Source: DASZBX01 sp035943635
GTDB taxonomy: Bacteria; Actinomycetota; Actinomycetes; Streptomycetales; Catenulisporaceae
Reading direction: 5' to 3'
Assembly: GCA_035943635.1 (NCBI GenBank)
Contig: DASZBX010000121.1
Coordinates: 1 to 50,070 of the forward strand
DNA: 50,070 nt
The translations under genes were made by a program, and so were the position numbers. Numbering within the stretch: position 1 is the first letter of the stretch; the number at the start of each line of letters is the position of its first letter. Below the pieces are notes generated by a model. The model worked only from the letters and a program-made list of their open reading frames with translations, was not told the DNA's origin and made no database searches. Below, in pieces: positions 35,640 through 45,300 of the stretch.

Positions 35640-36555
35640 TCTCCTCCACGTGCGGGAGGACGTCCAGCAGAACCGGGCCGCCCGGCACCAGCGCGGCCGG
35701 ATCGAGCTCGGCGCTGAACATGAGGGTGGCATTGCCTTCCAGCGACACAGCCCGCTGTTTCCCGGCCACGCGCACGGCCGCCCGGGCCGGTCCGCCGACG
35801 CAGCGCAGCAGCACGGACGCATCCGGCTCCACGGCCCCGAGCTGCGAATACACGACTCGGCAGGCGGCCATCCCGGCGGCGTGCGCCCGAGTCAGCCCTT
35901 CGCCCTGCGCGTATGTACGGACGAACACCTCGTCGGCGGCGGACAGCGGCATGAGGAACGAGACGTCGGCGCCGGATGCGACGGCCGGACCGTCTGGCGC
36001 CGCGCGTCGTCCGGCAGCGACGAGTTCGTCCTCGTCGTAGCCGCCCACCACGCAGACCAGCTGCGGAGTGGGCACAGAGAGGAGGCCGACCGGGCGATGC
36101 GGGTGGAAGGCGGGCAGGATCTGGACGGCCGGGCTGGTCGTGGAAGCGCTACGTACGGTCGGCAAGTCCACGGCAACCCGCGTGACGCCGTCCGCATGCC
36201 CCGGCAGGCGGCGTACGGCACATCGGTCCAAGCCCGACGTGAGCACGACCTCGTCAGCCCCGCGCCGATCCAACACCACACGTCCGGCGACCCGCAGCCC
36301 ATGACCGTCGGCCGGTCCGGGACGTCCGTCGCGGTCGAACCACCACACCTCGGGCTCAGTCGGCCGCTGATCGAGGAAGACGACCCCCTGTCCACCGACC
36401 GGACCGTTCCGATCGCACAGCCGCCGCACCAGATCTTCGAGGCCGCCCCCGGCATCACTCTTTAGAGTGTCCGCAACGGCGCCGGGAGCGCCGTCCACCA
36501 CCACGACGTCCTCGCCGCAGCCGTGGCCCTTGGTGATGGTGAAGTGCTGCTCCAT
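35563..36555 (-). CDS. DapF-fold homologue with both catalytic Cys replaced
   Basis: A 330-aa protein aligning with DapF along its length: HFTITKGHGCGEDVVVVDG (DapF FTKAHGAGNDFIV), LVRRLCDRNGPVGGQGVVFL, then RPGPADGHGLRVAGR where DapF has SLGAMCGNGLRV. The first catalytic Cys is Asp83 and the second is His225 in LTRAHAAGMAAC. NPHA is replaced by VPTPQLVCVVGG. So it is not a normal epimerase: either a pseudoenzyme or an enzyme with an Asp/His acid-base pair. A ribosome binding site (AGGAAAG) precedes ATG 36555. It follows the 2-TM protein on the same strand by 103 bp. Confidence 0.75.
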   Translation of the reverse strand: MEQHFTITKGHGCGEDVVVVDGAPGAVADTLKSDAGGGLEDLVRRLCDRNGPVGGQGVVFLDQRPTEPEVWWFDRDGRPGPADGHGLRVAGRVVLDRRGADEVVLTSGLDRCAVRRLPGHADGVTRVAVDLPTVRSASTTSPAVQILPAFHPHRPVGLLSVPTPQLVCVVGGYDEDELVAAGRRAAPDGPAVASGADVSFLMPLSAADEVFVRTYAQGEGLTRAHAAGMAACRVVYSQLGAVEPDASVLLRCVGGPARAAVRVAGKQRAVSLEGNATLMFSAELDPAALVPGGPVLLDVLPHVEEIMAFAALSEANRQALEAAGVRTGSS

Positions 36556-36658
36556 GCTCGGCTTTCCTGGTTCACGGGACCGGGGGGCGGTCCGGATACG
36601 CAGACGACCAGGCTCAGCTTACCGGGATCAGGGCGCCGAATCGGCGCCGAATCGGAGC

Positions 36659-37576
36659 CTAATCGGCGTCGTTGAGGCTCTCCTTCACCCGAATCCCATC
36701 CCATCCGGCGCCGTTCAGCATCGGGCGGACCGTCGTCTCGTACGCCTGCATCCGCAGGGCCGCGGCCGGAGTGCCTCCGACGCCCCAGACCGACTCGAAC
36801 TTCGCGATCCACCGGTCCGTGCTCTTGAACCGGACCTGGCTGCGGCCGCGGGTGTAGTCCTCGGTGCCCTGCTCCTCCTCGACCAGGACGGCTCCGGTGC
36901 CGAAGACGATGTAGTCCATCGCCAGATCCGAGGTGAGCGGGTCCCGCACCGCCAGGCCGCACCGGACGCCGATCTTCTTGTGCTCCGCGACCAGCGCCAG
37001 GAAGTTCTCCGCGAACCCCTCGTCGGTCAGGTCCTTGGACCAGCAGATGAAGAGACGGTCGATCGCGCCGCCGGCCGTGATGAACTTCCGGTTCACCGCG
37101 AGGTAGTTCGTTCGGGTGGCCAGCAGTCCGGGATCGACCGTGAGGTCGACGGCCCGCACGCGACGATCCGACGCCTTCGCCTCGGCCAGCGTGATCATGA
37201 GGAACTCGGTCACCTCGCGCACCTTGGCGGCGTACAACCAGAGCAGGCCGTCCGCGATGTCCTCGTAGTCGGACACCAGGTCACGTTCCAGCGGGCCGCG
37301 GACCAGCTCGAAATATGCCGGGTCTGACATCTGGCGGCTGTTGGCACGACGAAGCCGTATATACGCGTTGTGCAGCCACATGTATCCGCCGACGACCGCC
37401 ACGACCAGCAGCGTCTCGGCGCCGAGGAGGAGGTTCTTCGCATCCGGCGAGTGCGCCACCCATCCGTACACCATCGCGACCAGGCTGACGATGGTCAGGA
37501 CGGCAGCCATCGCCTGCCCGCCCAGCCCGGTGACGATCCGGGACACCGGATCCTTTTCGCGCTTCTGCGCCCCCAT
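36659..37576 (-). CDS. Two-TM membrane protein with a soluble C-terminal domain, family unknown
   Basis: A 305-aa protein from ATG 37576 (GGGGAAG upstream). TM1 (AMAAVLTIVSLVAMVYGWV) and TM2 (LLVVAVVGGYMWLHNAYI) are followed by a ~210-residue cytoplasmic domain with alternating strands and helices: TRTNYLAVNRKFITAGGAI, RLFICWSKDLTDEGFAENFL, VRCGLAVRD and MDYIVFGTGAVLVEEEQG. The layout vaguely recalls a PLD-like half-domain, but no H-x-K motif is present. I do not recognise the family. It lies upstream of the DapF-like gene and may be cotranscribed with it. Confidence 0.65.
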   Translation of the reverse strand: MGAQKREKDPVSRIVTGLGGQAMAAVLTIVSLVAMVYGWVAHSPDAKNLLLGAETLLVVAVVGGYMWLHNAYIRLRRANSRQMSDPAYFELVRGPLERDLVSDYEDIADGLLWLYAAKVREVTEFLMITLAEAKASDRRVRAVDLTVDPGLLATRTNYLAVNRKFITAGGAIDRLFICWSKDLTDEGFAENFLALVAEHKKIGVRCGLAVRDPLTSDLAMDYIVFGTGAVLVEEEQGTEDYTRGRSQVRFKSTDRWIAKFESVWGVGGTPAAALRMQAYETTVRPMLNGAGWDGIRVKESLNDAD

Positions 37577-37839
37577 GCCGACGCTTCCCCTCAGTAGCCG
37601 TCCGATGACAGACCCATAGTGGCGGAACGGCGCGCCCGCGGGCAAGGGCAGTACCCGCATATCGATCCGCACTCCTTCTCTCTGTACACCTCCGCCTCAT
37701 CAGATCGCCGCAGCCGCCGCCTACGCCGATTCCGGCCCCCGCAACCCGGCTCCCGCTCCGCGCGACACGCCGCGCCCACAACCGGCGGGCCGGATACGGG
37801 CTGCGTTCAGGGGCCGGACGACTTATCGTCTTCCATAGA

Positions 37840-39210
37840 ATGAGCAGCTACTTCAGCCGAGAGACGCCGCAGCCGGGGCCGCCGAGCCGGCTTGTGCGCG
37901 CGATGCCGTTCGCGCTGATCCTGGCGGTCGTGCTCGGGGACCTGGCCACGCCGCGGGATCTGACCTTCTCCTCGACCCTGTCGGTGGCGCCCGCGCTGGC
38001 CGCGATCGGGACGCGGCGGATGGTCTGGCCGGTGGCCGTCGGGTTGCTGTCGGCGTTGGCCGTGGTCGCCCTGGCCTGGTACAACCACAACGTCCCGGTC
38101 GGGGTGGAGGTCGCCGCGGTGACCGCCGTACTGGCGGTGACGCTGCTCAGCTGGGTCGGCGTGCGGGCGACCCGGCGGCAGGACCGGGTGCTGGCAGACC
38201 TGCGGACGGTGGCCGAGACCGCCCAGCGGGTGCTGTTGCGCGAGGTGCCGCCGAACCTGGCCTCGGTGCGGGCCTCGGTCCGCTACGTGGCCGCGGCGGC
38301 CGAGGCCCGGATCGGCGGGGACCTGTACGAGGCGGTGGCCACCCGGTACGGCGACCGGCTGATCATCGGGGACGTGCGCGGCAAGGGCCTGCCGGCGGTG
38401 GAGGCGGCGGCGGACGTGCTCGGCATCTTCCGGGAGGCGGTGCACCAGGAGCCGGACCTGGGCGCGGTCGCGATCCGGCTGCACGAGGGGATGAAGCGGC
38501 GGGAGCGGCCGGGCTGGACCCCGCAGCACCCGGAGCCGGCCCGCGGCGCGGTCGGCGCGGTGGCCCGGGTCAAGGCCTCCAAACGGCTGCGGGCGTCCCG
38601 GCGCCGGCGCCGGCTGGGCCAGCCGGCCGGGGCGACCAACCAGCGCACGGCGCCGGCCGGGCCGCCGAAGGAGCCGAACCGGCCGGACGAGGACTTCGTC
38701 ACCGCCGTGCTGATGTCCGTCCCGCCGGACCGGATGCAGGTGGAGCTGGTCAACTGCGGGCACCCGCCGCCGCTGCTGGTGCACGCGGGCAAGGTGGTGC
38801 CGCTGGACCCGGCCGAGTCGGGGCCGCCGCTCGGGCTGCTGGACCTGGTGGACGGGATGCTGCCGGTCTACACCGCGAGCTTCGAGCCCGGGGACGCCAT
38901 ATTGCTCTACACGGACGGCACGACCGAGGCCCGGGACGCGCAGGGCGACTTCTACCCGCTGGTGGACGACCTGGCGTGGGCGACGTACGAGGACCCGGAC
39001 GCGCTGGTCGACCACGTGCTGTCCGGGCTGCTGCTGCATTCGGGGCCCCGGATGAGCGACGACGTCGCGCTGATGGCCGTGCAGCGCCTACCGGAACCGA
39101 CGCCCGAGCCCGAGCCGGAATCGCCGGTCGGCGGCGACCCCGGCGCGACCGGGCCGCGCGGGCAGGTCGACCCGGCGCAGTGGCCGGAGCCGCCGGACTG
39201 GCCGGGCTGA
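37840..39210 (+). CDS. Membrane PP2C/SpoIIE-family Ser phosphatase
   Basis: A 456-aa protein. Three or four N-terminal TM segments (MPFALILAVVLGDLA, VWPVAVGLLSALAVVALAWY, VAAVTAVLAVTLLSWVGV) precede a PP2C domain of the RsbU/SpoIIE type: YVAAAAEARIGGDLYEAV, LIIGDVRGKGLPAVEAAADVLG, ELVNCGHPPPLLVHAG, LLYTDGTTEARD and MSDDVALMAV. A ~75-residue basic/Pro-rich insert splits the domain before DEDFVTAVLM. These phosphatases reactivate phosphorylated STAS antagonists in partner-switching pathways; the STAS protein at 9573 is a possible but unproved target. Start ATG 37840, without a strong ribosome binding site. Confidence 0.9.
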   Translation: MSSYFSRETPQPGPPSRLVRAMPFALILAVVLGDLATPRDLTFSSTLSVAPALAAIGTRRMVWPVAVGLLSALAVVALAWYNHNVPVGVEVAAVTAVLAVTLLSWVGVRATRRQDRVLADLRTVAETAQRVLLREVPPNLASVRASVRYVAAAAEARIGGDLYEAVATRYGDRLIIGDVRGKGLPAVEAAADVLGIFREAVHQEPDLGAVAIRLHEGMKRRERPGWTPQHPEPARGAVGAVARVKASKRLRASRRRRRLGQPAGATNQRTAPAGPPKEPNRPDEDFVTAVLMSVPPDRMQVELVNCGHPPPLLVHAGKVVPLDPAESGPPLGLLDLVDGMLPVYTASFEPGDAILLYTDGTTEARDAQGDFYPLVDDLAWATYEDPDALVDHVLSGLLLHSGPRMSDDVALMAVQRLPEPTPEPEPESPVGGDPGATGPRGQVDPAQWPEPPDWPG

Positions 39211-39292
39211 ACCGCCCAGCCGAGCCGACTACCAGGCCGGCCGGTCCCGCCGGATCGGCGCCAGGCCGATCTACCGGTCGGCCCGCCCAGGA

Positions 39293-41068
39293 TCAGGACC
39301 TCGCCGGATGCTGATCTCCCAGGAACGCGGCGGCGTTGTCGGCGACCCGGCGCAGGGTGTGCAGCGCCGCCCAGACCGGGGTGCGGCCGAGGTTCTGCTT
39401 CGACAGTTGCCCGGTGATCTCGGCCGCGAGCCGGGCGTTCTGCCGGCAGGCGCTGACCACCAGGGTCTGTACCAGGCTGTTCAACGCGGCGTTGCCCTGC
39501 AGCGCGGCCGAGCAGTCCCGGACGCCGTGCTCCACCTCGTCGAGCAGGTCGCGCAGGGCGTCGGTGGTCGCGCGGATGAGGTGCCATTCGGCGCAGTGGG
39601 TCAGGGCCGCGGCGGCGAACCCGACGTCGTCCTGGGCCTCGCTCGCGGCGTGCAGGACGGCCGTGATGTTCGTCGTGTTCTGGGACAGCGAGCGCGGCCC
39701 GGGGGCGGCGGTCGCGGCGCCGGGGTTGGCCACGGCGGCCGGGACGGGACGGAAGTCCACCAGTTCCCGCAGCAGGTTGCGACAGGCGTGCCGCAGTTCG
39801 ACCAGCTCGCCGAACAGCCCGGCCCAGCCGGCCGGTTCGAGGGCGGGATCGTGCCCGGGGAACGTGGCGCCGACCTCGCCGACCAGCTCGGTGCCGGCGC
39901 CGGCGCCAGTGCCAGTGCCAGCACCCGAAACCGAGGCGGACCCCGGCCCGGAGCCCGCGGCCGCGCCGACCGTCTCGCCGAAGAAGGTGTGCTCGAACAC
40001 CTTCCCGTGGATGGTCGAGTGCTGGCTGCGGGCGGCTATCGCCAGCGGTATCCGCGGGTGGGCGATGCCCGCGGCCAGGCCGGAGCGGGTGGTGGCGGCG
40101 GTCTCCCGCGGCGGCAGCCCGGCGCCGAGGGCGGCGTGCTGGAGCTGGGCGCTGACCTCGTCCCGGTCCAGCAGCCCGGCCCCGATCAGCCGGCCGAGGC
40201 TGTACGCGGCCCGGTTGAGCGTGTCGTTGCGGGTGCCCGGCGCGGCGGTGTGCACGCGTTCGACCTCGTTGCGCAGCGCGGCCGCGGTGTACGCGACCCG
40301 GAGCCGGTCCGGCCGGCCGCTCGCGTCCGGGCCCGGTTCCGGCCCGGCTCCCGGCCCCGGCGCCCCGGGGAAGACCGGCGAGCCCGGGCGGGGCAGGGCG
40401 CCGGGCCCGGCCGGGGCGGACTGCCCGGCGTCCGGGTCGATGGTCGGGGTGGCCAGCCGGTCGACGATCCAGCCGGGCAGTTCGGCCACCGGCGCGTCGT
40501 CGACGATCCGGTAGGGCAGGCCGTTGATGGTCGAGCCGGGGGCCACCACGTAGCCGCCGCCGGCCCGGGTGTCGATCAGCGGGCCGAGCCGCCCGGCGGT
40601 GTTGCGCAGGGTCACGCCGGAGGGCATCCGGAAGTACAGGTGCCGGCCGCCGGTGGGCGTGGCCACGGTCAGGGTCCTGGGTATCTCGCGGCCGGCGGCG
40701 AGCGAGCGCAGCACGTCCGCGCCGTGCGCCGGCCGCGGCGTGGATTGGCCGGGCCGGGCCGGGGAATCATCGTCCTTGGCGGCGGCCGGGCCGGTGCCCG
40801 CGCCGTGCGCGTGATCGGCGACGTCGAGGTCGACGACCAGCAGCCGGCTCGGTCCGCAGGCGACGGCCAGGTTGGCCCGCCGGTCGTGGAACAGCGCGGC
40901 CAGGCGTTGCGGGTCGGTGCTGGCCGCGTGCTCCCAGTCCTTGGGCACGGCCGGGGTCTTGGCGTTCGGGCGCAGCGGGAACACGGCGAAGCCGCGGGCG
41001 GCCAGGGCGACCGCCGCGGCGGCGGGGTCCCGGTCCGGCGGTTCGGGTTCGGGGATCAGCTCGGGCAT
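39293..41068 (-). CDS. Bifunctional primase/polymerase (Prim-Pol) domain protein
   Basis: A 591-aa protein preceded by GAGGAGGATGCC. The Prim-Pol domain (residues ~15-215) starts AAAAVALAARGFAVFPLRPN, with the metal-binding Asp pair in LLVVDLDVADH, then GGRHLYFRMPSGVTL and DTRAGGGYVVAPGS. Residues ~260-340 (AYTAAALRNEVERV, RNDTLNRAAYSLGRLIGAG) are the primase C-terminal helical part common in plasmid/ICE primases. The last ~150 residues are helical and unfamiliar. No helicase, integrase or Rep gene is nearby, so it may be a leftover of an integrative element or a repair-type Prim-Pol. Confidence 0.85.
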   Translation of the reverse strand: MPELIPEPEPPDRDPAAAAVALAARGFAVFPLRPNAKTPAVPKDWEHAASTDPQRLAALFHDRRANLAVACGPSRLLVVDLDVADHAHGAGTGPAAAKDDDSPARPGQSTPRPAHGADVLRSLAAGREIPRTLTVATPTGGRHLYFRMPSGVTLRNTAGRLGPLIDTRAGGGYVVAPGSTINGLPYRIVDDAPVAELPGWIVDRLATPTIDPDAGQSAPAGPGALPRPGSPVFPGAPGPGAGPEPGPDASGRPDRLRVAYTAAALRNEVERVHTAAPGTRNDTLNRAAYSLGRLIGAGLLDRDEVSAQLQHAALGAGLPPRETAATTRSGLAAGIAHPRIPLAIAARSQHSTIHGKVFEHTFFGETVGAAAGSGPGSASVSGAGTGTGAGAGTELVGEVGATFPGHDPALEPAGWAGLFGELVELRHACRNLLRELVDFRPVPAAVANPGAATAAPGPRSLSQNTTNITAVLHAASEAQDDVGFAAAALTHCAEWHLIRATTDALRDLLDEVEHGVRDCSAALQGNAALNSLVQTLVVSACRQNARLAAEITGQLSKQNLGRTPVWAALHTLRRVADNAAAFLGDQHPARS

Positions 41069-42383
41069 GGCATCCTCCTCGAACTATTGTTCTACTTTTG
41101 GCGTCGTTTGGGAAGGGCTCGCGGTTCCGGGAACGCGCGTCCCGGCTCGCGCCGGCCACCGCGAGCCGTCCGGACTGCGCCGGTATTGCGCTGTCCGGGC
41201 CCGTGATCCGCGGCGCCGCGCCACCCTGTGTGGCCCGTCCGGTCCGAGCCGTGTGTCACCCGGGCGGCTACTCGCGTCATATGACGCGATGTCAGTCTCC
41301 AGTGTCACGGACGGGAGATTACGCCCTTTCCCTCCCGTGGAGCCACTTCCCGCGCGTGTCGCCGGGGACGAATTTCCGGATGGAGGTTTTCGGTCGACGG
41401 CCGGCGGGCATACAGGTGCCCCGAAACGATCGGAACAGCCGGGTGCGAGCCGGGATTCGGCCGTGCGGTGGATAGGGCTGCGCGGTCGGTACGGGACTCG
41501 GACGGCTGTCGGTCGGGGCTTCGGGCGGTGGCTGTCGGAGGTGTGCGGTAGAGTCCGGATTCGGCCCGGCGGCCTGGGAGATCGCCGTGCGGCGAAGGGT
41601 TTCGCGGGCTGCACCGCATGATCATCAGGGTATTGAACTGCTGCCCGGGTCTCGGCGTCGCGGACGGTGAGTTCGGGGTCTGCTCGGCCTGCCGCCGCAT
41701 CGGTTCAAGGCGGCGCAAGGTGATCGCTGGGCGCAGTCATCGCAGTACTCAGAGTTGCAGATACATCCGGCGGCTGTGGTCTTGATCACAATCCGGCCGT
41801 CCGCCGGATCCGGTCGCCGGCCGGTCGGCCGGCCCGGGCCCGCCCGGCCGAATCAGAACTCGAATCGACACCCGAATCAGGGGTCGCAATCCGCGGGTCG
41901 AAACCCGGGAATCCGGGCGAACCGGCCATCGCGCAGGTCGCCGCCGTGGCCGACTTCAAGATTTTTCGCCGGCGGGTGCGATCGCGGCCAGGCCGCCACG
42001 GCCCGGGCCGGTCCGCTGCGGGCTCACGAGGCAGTGCTTTCCTCATGCAAGTAACATCCGCCCAGGTGGCGGGCGTGCGCGCGGCGCGGCCGGGAAAGCC
42101 ATCTGCTCTTCGCCGCCCCGCCACGCTGCCGACGCCGGGACGCCGGGCGGGCGGTGTTCAGTAGGCCGACCGAGATCACCGAGCCCAGCGCAGCCGGATC
42201 TGTTCACCTTGGACGGGTAGAATCGGGCATAAGTTCCGTATTCACCCGTAGGTATTCTCGCCGGTGCGAGGATCCCGCTAGGCCGGGCGACGGACGGCCG
42301 GTCCTCCCGCCCGCACGGCGGACCGAACGGCCGTGCGCGCGATACCGAAGGCCGTGCGGCGGGCTCAGCTCACCAAGGATCAC
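41069..42383. other. Long gene-poor interval before the Pls-type gene
   Basis: About 1.3 kb. Reading frames on both strands are Arg/Pro/Ser-rich shadows without supporting start sites, except one small Cys-containing ORF at 41618. The last 180 bp (TAGAAT at 42218) probably hold the promoter of the 42384 gene. Confidence 0.5.
41618..41785 (+). CDS. Possible small Cys-rich protein
   Basis: A 55-aa ORF starting MIIRVLNCCPGLGVADGEFG, then VCSACRRIGSRRRKV. The C-C...C-x-x-C pattern plus a basic tail could be a small zinc protein. There is no clear ribosome binding site and no family recognised, so it is only a candidate. Confidence 0.3.
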   Translation: MIIRVLNCCPGLGVADGEFGVCSACRRIGSRRRKVIAGRSHRSTQSCRYIRRLWS

Positions 42384-45300
42384 ATGACTGCCATGACCCA
42401 CTTTCACGAGTCGCCGACCGACACCGACGCGCCCGGCGACCGGCCGCCCGCGCCGGCCTCCGGCGACGGCCGCGCCGCCGACCCGGCGTCCGACCCGGGA
42501 CCGACTCCCGGGCCGGCCCCCGCGCAGCCGACGGGGCCGGCGTTCGAACAAGTGTCCGCATCCGGCGCGGGCGCCGAGCCTTCCCCGGCGCGTACTCCCG
42601 GAGCAGACGAGGCCGAAGCAGCCGAAGCGACCGAAGCGACCGAAGCGACCGACCAGCTTGTCGAGCCCGCCGCGACCGCCGCCGCTGCCCAGACCGATCC
42701 GGTCGCCGAGCCCGCGATGAAGCCGGAGCTGGGATCGTATTTCCCGGCCGGCTTCGTATCCGCGGCCGTCGCCGCCGCCGCCGAGGCCAAGGCCAAGGCC
42801 CAGGCCGACGAACTCGCTGCCTCCACCACCGCCGAGACCATTCCGGCAACCACTCCCGAGAGCGCGCCCGACGAAACGCTGCGCCCTGAGCCGCTGAGCG
42901 CGCCCGACCAAGCCGCCGCGCCCGACGAAGAGCCCGCTCCCGCCCCCACCCTCGTCGCCAACCCGGCCCTCTTCCCCGGCCGTCCGGCCGCCGCGCCGCG
43001 CACCCTCGTGGACATCCTCGACGCGACCACCCGCCGGCACCCGCACGAGGCCGCGCTCGACGACGGCACCACCAGCCTCACCTACCAGGCCCTGGCCGCC
43101 GAGGTCGACTCCCTGCGCCGCCGGCTGAACGCGGTCGGGGTCGGCGTCGGGGACCGGGTCGGCGTGCGCGTCCCGTCCGGGAGCGTCGACCTCTACATCA
43201 GCATCCTGGCCGTGCTCGCCGCCGGGGCCGCCTACGTGCCCGTGGACGCCGAGGACCCGGACGAACGGGCCGACCTGGTCTTCGGCGAGGCCGCCGTCTG
43301 CGCCGTGCTCGGGGCCGGGCGCGAGGTGCGCCCGGTGGCCGGGCGCGAACCCGGCCGCCGGACCGGCCGGCCCGGACCGGACGACGACGCGTGGATCATC
43401 TTCACCTCCGGCTCCACCGGGCGGCCCAAGGGCGTCGCAGTCCCGCACCGCTGCGCCGCCGCCTTCGCCGACGCCGAGGCCGGACTGTTCCTGGTCGACG
43501 AGCCGCTCGGCCCGGGCGACCGGGTGATGGCCGGACTGTCGGTCGCGTTCGACGCGTCCTGCGAGGAGATGTGGCTCGCCTGGCGGCACGGCGCCTGCCT
43601 GACCACCGTCCCGCGCTCGCTGGTGCGCAGCGGCGCCGACCTCGGGCCCTGGCTGGTCGAGCAGGAGATCACGGTCGTCTCGACCGTGCCCACCCTGGCC
43701 GCGCTCTGGCCCGCCGCCGCGCTGCACGAGGTCCGGCTGCTCATCTTCGGTGGCGAGGCCTGCCCCCCGGAACTGGCCGAACGCCTGGTCGCCGAGGGCC
43801 GCGAGGTCTGGAACACCTACGGCCCGACCGAGGCCACCGTGGTCGCCTGCGCCGCGCAGCTGACCGGGCAGGGCCCGATCCGGATCGGCCTGCCGCTGGA
43901 CGGCTGGGAACTGGCCGTGGTCGACCCGGCCGAGCAGCCGGTCGAGATGGGCGGCACCGGCGAACTGGTGATCGGCGGCGTCGGCCTGGCCCGCTACCTG
44001 GACCCGGTCAAGGACGCCGAGAAGTACGCTCCGCTGCCCGCGCTCGGCTGGGACCGGGCCTACCGCAGCGGCGACCTGGTCCGGGCCGAACCGGAGGGAC
44101 TGCTCTTCCTCGGCCGGGCCGACGAGCAGATCAAGCTCGGCGGGCGCCGGATCGAACTCGGCGAGATCGACTCCGCGCTCCAGGCCCTGCCCGGCGTGGC
44201 CGGGGCCGCGGCCGCGGTGCGCACCGCGAAGAGCGGCAACCAGCTGCTGGTCGGGTACCTCGCGCTCACCCCGGACGAGAAGTTCGACCACGCCGAGGCG
44301 GTCAACCGGCTGCGCTCGGCCCTGCCGGCCGCGCTGGTCCCGCTGCTCGCCGTGGTCGACGACCTGCCCACCCGCACCTCCGGCAAGGTGGACCGCAACG
44401 CGCTGCCCTGGCCGCTGCCGGGCACCGACCGGGCCGAGAAGGCCGAGGGTTCCGGCCGTTCCGGCCGGGCCCGCGCGGACGGCTCGGGCCGACCGCCGCT
44501 GGCCGGGACCGAGGCCTGGCTGGCCGGGCAGTGGTCGGACATCCTGGGGATCGAGATCGACGACCCCGTGGCCGACTTCTTCGGCGTCGGCGGCGGCAGC
44601 CTGGCCGCCGCGCAGCTGATCGCGCCGATCCGGTCCCGCTACCCCGGGATCTCGGTCGCCGACGTCTATCAGAACCCGACCCTGCGGGCGATGGCCCGCA
44701 AACTGGACCGGTCCACCGCCCGGGAGACCGCCGCGCGGCCGATCGAGCCGACCCCGCGCCGGGCCGGGGTGATCCAGTGCCTGCTCATGCTGCCGCTGGC
44801 CACCCTGGTCGGCCTGCGCTGGTGCGTCGTGCTCGGCGCGCTGAACAACCTGCTGGCCTGGTCCGGCCCGCACAGCTGGGCGCCCACGGTGTCCTGGTGG
44901 TGGGTCCTGGCCGGCTGGGTCGCCCTGATGAGCCCGCCCGGCCGGATCGCGATCGCGGCCGGCGGGGCCCGGGCGCTGCTGCACGACGTGCGGCCCGGCA
45001 ACTACCCGCGCGGCGGCTCCGTGCACCTGCGGGTGTGGACGGCCGAACGGCTGGCCGACCTGAGCGGCGCCACCAGCCTGTCCGGGTCCTGGCTGACCAC
45101 GTACGCCCGCGCGCTCGGCTGCGAGATCGGCCCGGAGGCGGACCTGCACTCGCTGCCGCCCGTCACCGGCATGCTCCGGCTCGGCCGCGGCTGCGCCGTG
45201 GACACCGAGGTCGACCTGTCCGGGCACTGGCTGGACGGCGACGTGCTGCGCCTGGGCACGGTCCGGGTCGGCGCCGGAGCCACCGTCGGCACGCGCAGCA

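Noticed and set aside
39308..41206. Long plus-strand frame opposite the Prim-Pol gene
   Set aside because: Antisense shadow with compositionally biased translation.
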